Shown here piece after piece: positions 7,831 to 15,940 of a stretch of DNA of 64,000 bases; position 1 is the stretch's first letter, and every line of letters starts with the position of its first letter. The position numbers were made by a program, and so were the translations under genes. The stretch is from Thiodiazotropha sp037384425 (lineage in GTDB: Bacteria; Pseudomonadota; Gammaproteobacteria; Chromatiales; Chromatiaceae), in assembly GCA_037384425.1 (NCBI GenBank), contig JARROA010000003.1:124001-188000 (forward strand). The letters are read 5' to 3'. Under the pieces are notes generated by a model. It saw only the letters and a program-made list of their open reading frames with translations. It had not been told where the DNA came from and ran no database searches.

Positions 7831-7831
7831 C

Positions 7832-10108
7832 TCACTGTTTCATCTGGCAACTGGCCCGCACCGAGGCCAGCGCGGTCATGTTGAGCAGTCCCCGCACTGT
7901 GATACTCGGGGTGACGATGTGAGCCGACTTGGCGGCGCCGATCAGGATCGGACCGATGGCCACACCCTCGCCCAGCATCTTGAGCATATTGAAGGAAATA
8001 TTGGCCGCATCCTGATTGGGCATGATCAGAAGGTTGGCCCTGTCCTTCAGCTGCGAGTTGGGGAAGCGGGTCAGGCGCAGCCGCTCGGAGAGGGCCAGGT
8101 CGGCATGCATCTCGCCTTCCACCTCCAGGTCCGGCATACGCTCGCGTACCAGTTCCAGGGCGCGGTGCATCTTCTTCGCCGAGGGGGTATCGTGGCTGCC
8201 GAAGTTGGAGTGGGAGACCAGCGCCACCTTGGGTTCGATGCCGAACCAGAGCACCTCCTCGGCGCAAAGGGTGACGATCTCCGCCAGTTCCTCGGCAGTG
8301 GGATCCTCCTGCACATAGGTGTCGGCTATGAACAGGGTACCGGAATGGAGCACCAGGGCGTTCATCGATGTGAAGCGTTCAACCCCGGCCTCGGTGCCGA
8401 TCACCTCATCCACCAGTTGCAAGTGGTTGCCATAGCGCCCGACAGTACCGCAGATCATGGCGTCCACATCGCCCTCGGCCAGCATGGTCGCGGCCAGGGC
8501 GGTGCGGTTGTGGCTGATGTAGTTGCGAGCCTCTTGCGGCGAGTAGCCGTTGCGCTCCACCCGCTTGAAAAAGGCCTTGGCATAGTCTTCGAAGCGGGGG
8601 TTGTCGATGGGATCGATCAGCTCGAAATCCTCGCCCTCACGCATACGCAGGCCGAGTTTCTTGATCCGCTCGCGGATCACGTTACGCCCGCCGATCAGCA
8701 CCGGCCTGGCGATCGCCTGGTCCACCGCCTGCTGGGCCACCTCAAGGATCTTCTCCTGCTGGCCCTCGGCATACACCACCCGGCGCAGTTCCTCATGGGC
8801 CTTATCGAAGATCGGTCGCATGGTCAGGCTGGTGCGGAAGACCCGGTGCAGCAAGCGGTTTCGGTAAGCCTTGAGATCGGTCAGCGGACGCGTCGCCACC
8901 CCCGATTCCATGGCCGCCACGGCTACGGCGTAGGGCACCTTCTCCATCAGCCGCGGATCGAAGGGCTTGGGAATCAGGTATTCGGGTCCGAACTGCAGCT
9001 GCTGACCGCCATAGGCGGAGCGCACCACGTCCGAGGACTCCACCTGAGCCATCTCGGCGATGGCCCGTACGCAGGCCATCTTCATCTCGGTATTGATCTC
9101 GCTGGCGCCCACATCGAGCGCGCCGCGGAACAGAAAGGGGAAGCAGAGGACGTTGTTGACCTGATTCGGATAGTCGGTGCGGCCGGTGGCGAGAATGGCG
9201 TCGGGACGCACCGCCTTGGCCTCCTCCGGCAGGATCTCCGGCACCGGATTGGCCAGCGCCATGATCAGCGGCTGATCGGCCATCTGCGGCAGCCACTCCG
9301 CCTTCAGCACCCCGGCCGCGGAAAGGCCGAGAAAGACATCGGCCCCCTCCAGCGCCTCCTGCAGGGTGCGTTTCTCCGTCTCCACCGCATAGGCCGCCTT
9401 GTAGGGATCCATCTCCTCGCTGCGTCCCTGGTAGACCACACCGGCGATGTCGGTGACGATGATGTGCTCTTTCTTCAATCCCAGGTCGACCAGCAGACCG
9501 ATGCAGGCCAGTGCCGCGGCTCCCGCGCCGGCGGTCACCAGCCTGACTTCATCGATCGCTTTGCCAACCACCTTCAGGCCGTTGAGGATCGCCGCACAGA
9601 CCACAATGGCCGTGCCGTGCTGATCGTCGTGGAACACAGGAATGTTCATGCGCTCCTTGAGCGCCTTCTCGATGATGAAACACTCCGGTGCCTTGATGTC
9701 TTCCAGATTGATGCCGCCGAAGCTGGGCTCCAGCCGGGCCACCGTCTCGATGAACTTGTCCGGATCACGTTCCTCGATCTCGATGTCGAAGACATCGATA
9801 TCGGCAAACTGTTTGAACAAGACCGCCTTGCCTTCCATCACCGGCTTGGAGGCCAGACTGCCGATGGCCCCCAGCCCCAGCACCGCGGTGCCGTTGGTGA
9901 TCACCGCCACCAGGTTGCCGCGGGCGGTGTAGTCAGCGGCGGCGCGCGGGTCCTGCTTGATCTCCTCGCAGGCCGCCGCCACGCCCGGCGAATAGGCCAA
10001 AGCCAGGTCCCGCTGGTTGGCCATCGGCTTGGTGGCCTTGATCTCCAGCTTGCCCGGCTTGGGATAGAGGTGGTAGTCGAGGGCCGCTCGTCTCAACTCT
10101 TCAGACAT
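7832..10108 (-). CDS. maeB: NADP-type malic enzyme fused to phosphotransacetylase-like domain
   Basis: A 758-residue protein with the standard MaeB layout. Residues 1 to about 425 form the malic enzyme (AYSPGVAAACEEI, NGTAVLGLGAIG, HDDQHGTAIV, and the Rossmann GAGAAALA). Residues about 430-758 form a phosphate acetyltransferase-like domain that in MaeB proteins is usually regulatory, sensing acetyl-CoA. It decarboxylates malate to pyruvate with reduction of NAD(P). It sits upstream of sdhCDAB on the same strand and downstream of the C4-dicarboxylate transporter, so the three loci form a dicarboxylate-use neighbourhood. Catalytic motifs look intact. Confidence 0.96.
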   Translation of the reverse strand: MSEELRRAALDYHLYPKPGKLEIKATKPMANQRDLALAYSPGVAAACEEIKQDPRAAADYTARGNLVAVITNGTAVLGLGAIGSLASKPVMEGKAVLFKQFADIDVFDIEIEERDPDKFIETVARLEPSFGGINLEDIKAPECFIIEKALKERMNIPVFHDDQHGTAIVVCAAILNGLKVVGKAIDEVRLVTAGAGAAALACIGLLVDLGLKKEHIIVTDIAGVVYQGRSEEMDPYKAAYAVETEKRTLQEALEGADVFLGLSAAGVLKAEWLPQMADQPLIMALANPVPEILPEEAKAVRPDAILATGRTDYPNQVNNVLCFPFLFRGALDVGASEINTEMKMACVRAIAEMAQVESSDVVRSAYGGQQLQFGPEYLIPKPFDPRLMEKVPYAVAVAAMESGVATRPLTDLKAYRNRLLHRVFRTSLTMRPIFDKAHEELRRVVYAEGQQEKILEVAQQAVDQAIARPVLIGGRNVIRERIKKLGLRMREGEDFELIDPIDNPRFEDYAKAFFKRVERNGYSPQEARNYISHNRTALAATMLAEGDVDAMICGTVGRYGNHLQLVDEVIGTEAGVERFTSMNALVLHSGTLFIADTYVQEDPTAEELAEIVTLCAEEVLWFGIEPKVALVSHSNFGSHDTPSAKKMHRALELVRERMPDLEVEGEMHADLALSERLRLTRFPNSQLKDRANLLIMPNQDAANISFNMLKMLGEGVAIGPILIGAAKSAHIVTPSITVRGLLNMTALASVRASCQMKQ

Positions 10109-10249
10109 AGTGAATCTTTACCTGCTGGTTAGGCTCCGTCCGACCTGATGCATAGGAGTGGTGAGTCGGTGGGCGGTCGTTTTCTTTCTTTTCTGACCGG
10201 GCAGCTGTGACCGGTCGAAGGAGTATGTTGCGGCGCAGTAATAATGTGA

Positions 10250-10266
10250 AATAATGAATCATTATT
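10250..10266. promoter_or_regulatory. AT-rich palindrome upstream of maeB
   Basis: AATAATGA-A-TCATTATT is a perfect odd palindrome with 8-base arms in the 202-base AT-rich gap between the usp stop and the maeB start. The gap must hold the maeB promoter. The palindrome could be an operator or a weak hairpin ending the usp transcript; sequence alone does not decide. Confidence 0.3.
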
Positions 10267-10310
10267 TTATATAAGAAATTGTTATATTAAATCAGTCATA
10301 GCCCCACCCT

Positions 10311-10808
10311 TTAGCGCATACGGTTGGGCACTACCAATACCGGCAGATGGCTGATCTGGGTCACATGGCGCGCGGTCGAGCCGAGCAGGCCGTGGCCGAT
10401 GAAACCCTCGCTCCAGCTGCCCATGACGATCATGTCGGCATTGAGCTTCTCCGCCTCCTGCGCGATGCGGTCCGAAGGACGGCCGGTGGTGACCAGGATC
10501 TCCTTGACCATGGAGCTCTTCTTCTCGCACAGCTCCAGTTCCTCATGGCAGAAGTTCTCCAGCCGGATCTTCATCTGCTTGAGGATCTTCTTCATACCGT
10601 CGCGCTCCAACTGCTCCGCCTTCTTGTCGGGCAGGTAAGCGGAGAGTACCGCTTCGCCGGTGCTGCCCAGGGGTTCGACCACGTGCAGCATGATGATCTC
10701 GGCGTTCAGATGCTGCGCCAGACTGATGGCATGGCGAAACACCGGCCGCATATTCCGGCCCAGATCGGTGGCGTAGAGGATGGTCTTGATCTCGGGAAGT
10801 GTGCTCAC
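10311..10808 (-). CDS. Universal stress protein, UspA family
   Basis: A 165-residue single-domain Usp protein starting at GTG (10808), with GAGG eight bases upstream. It has the family opening (ILYATDLGRNMRPVFRHAISLA) and an ATP-binding-type end MGSWSEGFIGHGLLGSTARHVT, close to the Gx2Gx9G(S/T) pattern of nucleotide-binding Usps. It starts only 10 bases after dctM, so it is probably the last gene of the dctPQM operon. Such dct-linked Usp proteins are common next to TRAP transporters; a regulatory effect on transport is inference. Confidence 0.92.
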   Translation of the reverse strand: MSTLPEIKTILYATDLGRNMRPVFRHAISLAQHLNAEIIMLHVVEPLGSTGEAVLSAYLPDKKAEQLERDGMKKILKQMKIRLENFCHEELELCEKKSSMVKEILVTTGRPSDRIAQEAEKLNADMIVMGSWSEGFIGHGLLGSTARHVTQISHLPVLVVPNRMR

Positions 10809-10818
10809 GTCAGTCGCC

Positions 10819-12219
10819 TCACTTATAGCCTTGCAGCTTGTCGAGGTATTCCGGCAGGAACAGCGAAATCTGCGGAATGTAGGTGATCAGGATCAGGAAT
10901 AACAGCAACAGCAGCAGCCACGGCAGCACCGCCTTGATGACCCAGCCGATTGAGTTGCCGGTGATGCCGGCGGTAACAAAGAGATTGAGGCCCACCGGCG
11001 GTGTCAACATGCCGATCTCCATATTGACCACCATGATGATACCCAGGTGAATCGGGTCGATGCCCAGCTTGGTGGCGATGGGGAAGAGGATCGGAGCCAT
11101 GATCAGCAGGATTGCAGAGGGCTCCATGAAGTTGCCCGCCGCCAGCAGCAGCAGATTCATGACGATGAGGAACATCCAGGGCTCCAGGCCCCAATGCACG
11201 ATGGTGTCGGCGATCACATGGGGTATGCGCTCGGTGGTCAACACATGCGCGAACAGCATGGCGTTGGCGATGATGAAGAGCAGCATGATACTGACCTTGG
11301 CCGCGTCCAGCACCGTGTGCTGAATCTCCTTGTCCACCAGCGCCCGCGGGAAAGTCAGCAGCGACTGCCAGAGATTGCGTGAGACCATGGCGACGGCGCC
11401 CTCCCCCGAATGGCGCCAGGGCTTGCCTTTCAAGGGCCCCATGTCCCGGTAACCGAAGACCGAGACCAGGAAGGCGTAGACGGCGGAGACCGCGGCCGCC
11501 TCGGTGGGACTGGCGATGCCGCCGTAGATGGAGCCCAGCACGATGACGATCAGCATCAGACCGCCGGAAGCGCTGAAGCCCGAACTCATGATCTCGCGAA
11601 AGCCGGGCCAGGGCTGGGACGGCAGATGCTTGATGCGTGCCACGACGTAGATCGCCGCCATCAGCATCAGCCCCATCATGATGCCGGGAATGAAGCCGGC
11701 CATGAACATCTTCGCCGCCGACACCTCGGTCGCCGCCGAGTAGACCAGCATGACGATGGAGGGCGGAATCAGGATGCCCAGGGTGCCGGCATTGGTGATG
11801 ACGCCGGCGGCGAAACTCTCGGGATAACCCGAGCGCACCATGCCGGCGATGACGATGGTGCCGATGGCCGCCACCGTGGCCGGCGACGAGCCCGATACCG
11901 CCGCGAACAGCATACAGGCCATGACCGAGGCCATGGCCAGCCCCCCCTTGATATGGCCCACGCAGTCGATGGCGAAACGGATCAGGCGCTTGGCCACGCC
12001 ACCGGTGGAGAGGAAGGAGGAGGAGAGAATGAAGAAGGGAATCGCCAGCAGCGTATAGTGCTCTGACAGGGACTCGAACAGCTTGAGGGCGATGGAGGCC
12101 AGCGAGTCATGGGAGAAGAGCAGGATGGTCACGATACTGGAGAAACCCAGCGCGATGGAGATCGGCATGCCGATCAACATGCAGAAAAAGAGCAGAATGA
12201 AGAGGGTTGCGGTGGTCAT
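10819..12219 (-). CDS. dctM: TRAP transporter large permease DctM
   Basis: A 466-residue inner-membrane protein with about a dozen hydrophobic segments. It shows the DctM patterns IPFFILSSSFLSTGGVAKRL, GTLGILIPPSIVMLVY and HLGIIMVVNMEIGMLTPPVG. It forms the ion-coupled translocation channel of a tripartite TRAP transporter. Its ATG shares one base with the dctQ stop (TAATG), so the two are translationally coupled. Length is slightly above the usual 425-430 because of an extended loop near the middle (about residues 255-300, MGPLKGKPWRHSGEGAV region). Confidence 0.96.
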   Translation of the reverse strand: MTTATLFILLFFCMLIGMPISIALGFSSIVTILLFSHDSLASIALKLFESLSEHYTLLAIPFFILSSSFLSTGGVAKRLIRFAIDCVGHIKGGLAMASVMACMLFAAVSGSSPATVAAIGTIVIAGMVRSGYPESFAAGVITNAGTLGILIPPSIVMLVYSAATEVSAAKMFMAGFIPGIMMGLMLMAAIYVVARIKHLPSQPWPGFREIMSSGFSASGGLMLIVIVLGSIYGGIASPTEAAAVSAVYAFLVSVFGYRDMGPLKGKPWRHSGEGAVAMVSRNLWQSLLTFPRALVDKEIQHTVLDAAKVSIMLLFIIANAMLFAHVLTTERIPHVIADTIVHWGLEPWMFLIVMNLLLLAAGNFMEPSAILLIMAPILFPIATKLGIDPIHLGIIMVVNMEIGMLTPPVGLNLFVTAGITGNSIGWVIKAVLPWLLLLLLFLILITYIPQISLFLPEYLDKLQGYK

Positions 12220-12779
12220 TACTTCTTCTCCTCATCCAGGCGTTCGCTTTCGGAGGCGAGTTCCTCGGCCAGGTGCATGCTCTCTTCGGCTTCGGTCTTG
12301 TGACTGAAACCTGTAACGTCGCCTTTGATGATATGCCACAGGAGCTGCAGCAGACGGATGGAGAGAAAGACCAGACCGATGACCAGTATGCTATGCGCGA
12401 TCCAGGTCTGTATCGGCAGATCCTCCAGCTCGATCTGGATCTTTTTCATCTTGGCCAGATAGATCCAGGAGCCGTAGATAAAGAGACCGCAATAGGCCAG
12501 CGAGAGCAGTACGGCGATTACCGAGAAAACACGCTGTCCGATCTCCGGCAATTTCTTGATGAAGGCGTCGACACCGATGTGGGCACCGACCTTGAGACCG
12601 TAGGAGACGCCGAAGAGCACGAACCAGGCGGAAAGGTGGAGCGTCAGTTCCTGGGCCCAGAGAAAGCCGCTGTCGAAGACGAAGCGCATCACCACCTCGA
12701 CGAAAACCAGCAGCGTCATCGCCACCAGCAGCAGGGAGATGATGCCCTCCTCCGCCCTATTCAGCATACGCAATAACAT
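12219..12779 (-). CDS. dctQ: TRAP transporter small permease DctQ
   Basis: A 186-residue protein with four membrane segments and the DctQ pattern (FVEVVMRFVFDSGFLWAQEL). It partners with DctM. The ATG at 12779 is preceded by GGAGGAG at good spacing. It lies 144 bases after dctP, a gap that contains a strong hairpin. The C-terminal 35 residues are charged and rich in Glu/Ser, longer than in many DctQ proteins. Confidence 0.93.
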   Translation of the reverse strand: MLLRMLNRAEEGIISLLLVAMTLLVFVEVVMRFVFDSGFLWAQELTLHLSAWFVLFGVSYGLKVGAHIGVDAFIKKLPEIGQRVFSVIAVLLSLAYCGLFIYGSWIYLAKMKKIQIELEDLPIQTWIAHSILVIGLVFLSIRLLQLLWHIIKGDVTGFSHKTEAEESMHLAEELASESERLDEEKK

Positions 12780-12861
12780 CGATCTCCTCCTTCACCGTCG
12801 ATTCTCAAACCGCGTAGTCTTACACAGCGGAGAGGAACATTCTTGTTGTCAGTGAAAACAC

Positions 12862-12884
12862 GCCCGCCGGAAAGACCGGCGGGC
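12862..12884 (-). terminator. Intra-operon hairpin between dctP and dctQ
   Basis: GCCCGCCGG-AAAGA-CCGGCGGGC is a perfect 9-base GC stem with a 5-base loop, starting 40 bases after the dctP stop. Read on the minus strand it is followed by GTGTTTTC, a weak U-run. It is probably a leaky terminator or 3' mRNA stabiliser that keeps the binding protein more abundant than the permeases. Confidence 0.6.
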
Positions 12885-12923
12885 ATGCCTGGGGTCACGG
12901 CCGGTAAAGCCGTTGCTTACCGG

Positions 12924-13907
12924 TTACATGTTGTTTGCATTGTAGGCGGCGTCGATCAGATCCTTGCCGATCTCATCCTCGAACTGCTTCCATACCGGCT
13001 TCATCACCTCGACCCACTGGGCGCGCTGCTCGGGCGTCAGCTCGATGACTTCGCTACGACCGGAGTCAATGATGCGTTGACGGTCGTTGACCGACTTCTG
13101 AGCCGCCACCTCGTTGCCGAAGGCGATGGCCTCGTCCAGAGCCTTTTTGACCTCACTCCGGATGTCGTCCGGCAGATCCATCCAGAACTCGGCGGAGGTC
13201 ACCACCATGTAGTCGAGCAGACCGTGGTTCGACTCGGTGATATAGGGCTGCACCTCGAAGAACTTCTTGGAGTAGATGTTGGACCAGGTGTTCTCCTGAC
13301 CGTCGATGGCCTTGGTCTGCAGCAGGGTGAAGACCTCGGAGAAGGGTTTCTTCAGGGGCACCGCGTCGACCGCCTCGAACTGGGCGGCCAGCACGTCGGA
13401 GGTCATGATGCGGAACTTCAGGCCGGCGGCATCGGCGGGTACCCGCAGGGGTTGGCTGGAGGAGAGCTGCTTCATGCCATTGTGGATGTAGCCCAGGCCG
13501 ACCAGGCCCTTCTTACGCATGGAGCCGAGCAGTTCCTGGCCCTTGTCGCTCTGCTGGAAGCGCTCCACCGCCGCCATGTCCTTGAACAGGAACGGCAGGT
13601 CGTAGAGCTGCAGCTTGCGGGTGAAGCTCTCGAACTTGGAGAGCGAAGGGGCGGCCATCTGCACGTCGCCCAGCAGCATGGCCTGCAGAACCTTGTTGTC
13701 GCCAAAGAGCTGTGAGTTGGGGTAGACCTCGACCACGACCTTGTCGCCCAGGCGCTGTTCGACCAGTTCCTTGAACTTGTTGGCCATCTGGCCTTTCGGG
13801 GTGTTCTCGGCCACCACGTGAGAAAATTTGATCACGATGGGCGCGGCGGCAAGAGGCGCGGCAATCAGGCTGGCAGCCATGGCCACCGCAAATATCAGCT
13901 TACGCAT
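12924..13907 (-). CDS. dctP: TRAP C4-dicarboxylate-binding protein DctP
   Basis: A 327-residue periplasmic binding protein. The ATG at 13907 is chosen because GGAGG lies six bases upstream and it opens directly into a signal peptide (MRKLIFAVAMAASLIAAPLA, cut near AAA-PIV). The core patterns IKFSHVVAENTPKG, LKFRIMTSDVLAAQFEAV and DGQENTWSNIYSKKF match the C4-dicarboxylate DctP group, whose arginine in FRIMTSD binds the substrate carboxylate. Likely substrates are malate, succinate and fumarate. A sigma-54 promoter lies about 60 bases upstream. Confidence 0.95.
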   Translation of the reverse strand: MRKLIFAVAMAASLIAAPLAAAPIVIKFSHVVAENTPKGQMANKFKELVEQRLGDKVVVEVYPNSQLFGDNKVLQAMLLGDVQMAAPSLSKFESFTRKLQLYDLPFLFKDMAAVERFQQSDKGQELLGSMRKKGLVGLGYIHNGMKQLSSSQPLRVPADAAGLKFRIMTSDVLAAQFEAVDAVPLKKPFSEVFTLLQTKAIDGQENTWSNIYSKKFFEVQPYITESNHGLLDYMVVTSAEFWMDLPDDIRSEVKKALDEAIAFGNEVAAQKSVNDRQRIIDSGRSEVIELTPEQRAQWVEVMKPVWKQFEDEIGKDLIDAAYNANNM

Positions 13908-13940
13908 ATCATTCCTCCGTAAAGTCACTGTTTTGTTTCC

Positions 13941-13958
13941 ACCCGAAAAATATCGGGT
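13941..13958 (-). promoter_or_regulatory. 5' leader hairpin of dctP
   Basis: ACCCGA-AAAATA-TCGGGT forms a 6-base stem with a 6-base loop. If transcription starts about 12 bases after the sigma-54 -12 element, the hairpin would lie at the very 5' end of the dctP mRNA, where such structures often protect transcripts. Confidence 0.4.
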
Positions 13959-13969
13959 TGGCTTTTTAG

Positions 13970-13986
13970 CGCAAAAACGGGGCCAA
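13970..13986 (-). promoter_or_regulatory. Sigma-54 (-24/-12) promoter of dctPQM
   Basis: On the minus strand the sequence TTGGCCCCGTTTTTGCG matches the sigma-54 consensus YTGGCACGRNNNTTGCW with the invariant GG and GC at exact spacing and only three mismatches. It lies 63 bases before the dctP ATG in a 364-base gap (13908-14271). DctPQM systems are classically driven by sigma-54 with DctB/DctD, and such a pair is encoded at 34349-37682. The repeated TCCGCCA at 14072 and 14105 may be activator sites. Nothing else is recognised in this gap. Confidence 0.7.
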
Positions 13987-14271
13987 TCTTCACGATTTGA
14001 ACTAAGGCCCTGTTTTAGTGCGGTGATCAGTCTACTAACTTTAGACGACAGTGTGGAGAAATGGGTGAATTTCCGCCAATTCCACCCTCATTCAAGTGGG
14101 AAGATCCGCCATATCTGCCATGGATAGTCTCTGTTCCGATACGCGGATCGCGTTGGATGCCGACTCGGAATGCTACGAACGAGCTGCGGGGTAAACCTTA
14201 GGACGGCGTTGTTCGCAAAAGTGACCGTTCCAGCCCTGTAGCCACCAACAGCGGGAACTTTTCCTTCTGTT

Positions 14272-15153
14272 TCAGCCTTTTTGTCGCAGCTGGTCCCAAC
14301 CGACATCCCAGGGGCTGTTGAGCCAGCGGATGGCGGTTTCGGAGAAGTTCGGATTTGCAGACGGCTCGGCGACAGGCGTCACATCCTCGAGCACGATCTC
14401 CTCGGCCATCAGCGCGTCGGCGGCCACGACCTCCTCGGTCTCGCCGACGAAACTCAGACGCTCTACCGAAACGTCCCTCTGCAACAGTTCCAGATCCTTG
14501 TCCAGATTGCCGATCACGTCGCGCAGCATCGCCTTCATGGCTTCAGGATAGGTCGGATTGTCAATCATTCGCACGAGATCGGCCTGCATCTCCTCGATCT
14601 GGGTCTTGACCCGGCCACGCTGAACCTGCTCCTGCTGTTTGAGATGTTGCACGTGCTGTTTCAGTACTTCGGTGGACGCGGGCAACGCCGATCCCGGCGT
14701 CGGCACACCGCGCTTTCGTAACAACACACGCAGGGAGACCGCCGTCTGTGCCGTACGTTTGAAGGCATTCAACAGCTCCACCGGACTCTGTGAGTCCGAT
14801 TCGCTCGACAGTGTGATGAACTCCACCTGATTGTCGTCCGAGAAATCGATTCCCGAATAGTTCAGGATACGATTGAGCTGCTTGTTGACGATGATCTCCA
14901 GATTATCGTGATACTCCTTGATCCGGTTGATCGGCAGATTGCGCAGACTGCCGCTGATAGAGCTGTAGAGTCGCAAGGCCTCCTCGGGCAGGTCCTTCGA
15001 GGCAGCCCCCATGAACAGAACGGCATTCAGGCTCTCCTGCATGCACTCGATGGCGCGGGTGATATCGACCATCTGTTCGAGTATTTCACGCTTGCGCTCC
15101 AGCGCGGAAATGTCCTGCTTGAGTGCTTGATTCTCGGAAGTCGCTGGCATCAT
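14272..15153 (-). CDS. Hypothetical coiled-coil protein
   Basis: A 293-residue protein with no signal peptide or membrane segment. The start is taken at the first of two adjacent ATGs (15153); a longer reading upstream has Cys/Arg-rich, unlikely content. Residues about 8-40 (LKQDISALERKREILEQMVDI) and 165-245 (HLKQQEQVQRGRVKTQIEEM and following) look like coiled coil. The C-terminal 60 residues are acidic and end in a Trp-rich tail (AIRWLNSPWDVGWDQL). I do not recognise a family. It is transcribed away from the hemerythrin gene; the 336-base divergent gap contains a palindrome. Confidence 0.7.
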   Translation of the reverse strand: MMPATSENQALKQDISALERKREILEQMVDITRAIECMQESLNAVLFMGAASKDLPEEALRLYSSISGSLRNLPINRIKEYHDNLEIIVNKQLNRILNYSGIDFSDDNQVEFITLSSESDSQSPVELLNAFKRTAQTAVSLRVLLRKRGVPTPGSALPASTEVLKQHVQHLKQQEQVQRGRVKTQIEEMQADLVRMIDNPTYPEAMKAMLRDVIGNLDKDLELLQRDVSVERLSFVGETEEVVAADALMAEEIVLEDVTPVAEPSANPNFSETAIRWLNSPWDVGWDQLRQKG

Positions 15154-15388
15154 GGCATTGATTGTTCCCTTGCAGGTAGCGATGGCTACAGGCCTGATCA
15201 AACAGTGGTCAAGACGGCAGCGCAGACCGGCTCGGCGGTTGTGGACCGCCAGGCATGGGAGGCGGACCCAGTGCATTGATTAGCGGCCTGACAGCAACCA
15301 GCTTGAACGCTTCAGTCAGCTTTTTCCCATTTGAAGCGCACCGCCGGACGAAACAGAAAAACCTTGCATACCAGGGTCTTTACATAGC

Positions 15389-15408
15389 ATCACTCGGCGT
15401 CGAGTGAT
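15389..15408. promoter_or_regulatory. Palindrome upstream of the hemerythrin gene
   Basis: ATCACTCG-GCGT-CGAGTGAT is a perfect inverted repeat with 8-base arms. A TTGACA hexamer (15409-15414) follows immediately, as expected for an operator beside a -35 box, although no convincing -10 follows at 17 bases. It lies in the 336-base gap (15154-15489) between divergent genes and 82 bases before the hemerythrin start. No other feature is recognised in that gap. Confidence 0.4.
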
Positions 15409-15489
15409 TTGACATAAAGGGTTTATTCATACCCGCGGGCGTGGTAAGAGGAAAGAATTGAACACAGACGATCCAGAAAGACAGAACCG

Positions 15490-15927
15490 ATGACAGACTA
15501 TCCCAATCCCCTGCTCCCTCCCGAACAGATTCCGCAAGTCTCCCTGGAATCCATGAATCGGACACACAGAGAAGAGGTCGAATTGGTCAATCGCCTCGCC
15601 GCCACGGTGGCCGCCGGTATCACGGGTGACGCTGACTCAGCTGAGATCGCATCACTGCTCGACGACTGGCTCGAACACACCCGCAACCACTTTGCACGCG
15701 AAAACGAGCTGATGGCGCAATACAATTTTCCCGCCTTTCCGGTCCACAGCGGGGAACACGAAAGGGTTCTGACCTTGTTGGAGGATCTGCGACGAACCTG
15801 GATCGAAAGCAAGGCACTGAGACCCCTGGCCCTGTTCCTGTTCGAAGAGTGGCCAGCCTGGTTCGATAACCATGTTCATACCATGGACAACGTCACCGCC
15901 AGTTTCATTCGTCAGCAGGGAGGATGA
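15490..15927 (+). CDS. Bacteriohemerythrin
   Basis: A 145-residue four-helix hemerythrin. Diiron ligands are visible in order: His26 (MNRTHREEV), His63 or His67 with Glu71 (HTRNHFARENELM), His86 and His90 (HSGEH), and His128 with Asp133 (HVHTMD). Such proteins bind O2 reversibly and serve in oxygen delivery or sensing. The protein is free-standing, without a methyl-accepting or signalling domain. It is convergent with the HAD gene, whose stop lies 13 bases downstream. The ORF-initial ATG is the only reasonable start. Confidence 0.9.
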   Translation: MTDYPNPLLPPEQIPQVSLESMNRTHREEVELVNRLAATVAAGITGDADSAEIASLLDDWLEHTRNHFARENELMAQYNFPAFPVHSGEHERVLTLLEDLRRTWIESKALRPLALFLFEEWPAWFDNHVHTMDNVTASFIRQQGG

Positions 15928-15940
15928 AGCGGTAACGGAT

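Noticed and set aside
7919..10132. A 737-codon open frame on the plus strand opposite maeB
   Set aside because: It is a shadow of the GC-rich malic enzyme gene: Leu/Gly/His/Gln-rich translation without domains, and maeB on the other strand matches its family over its full length.
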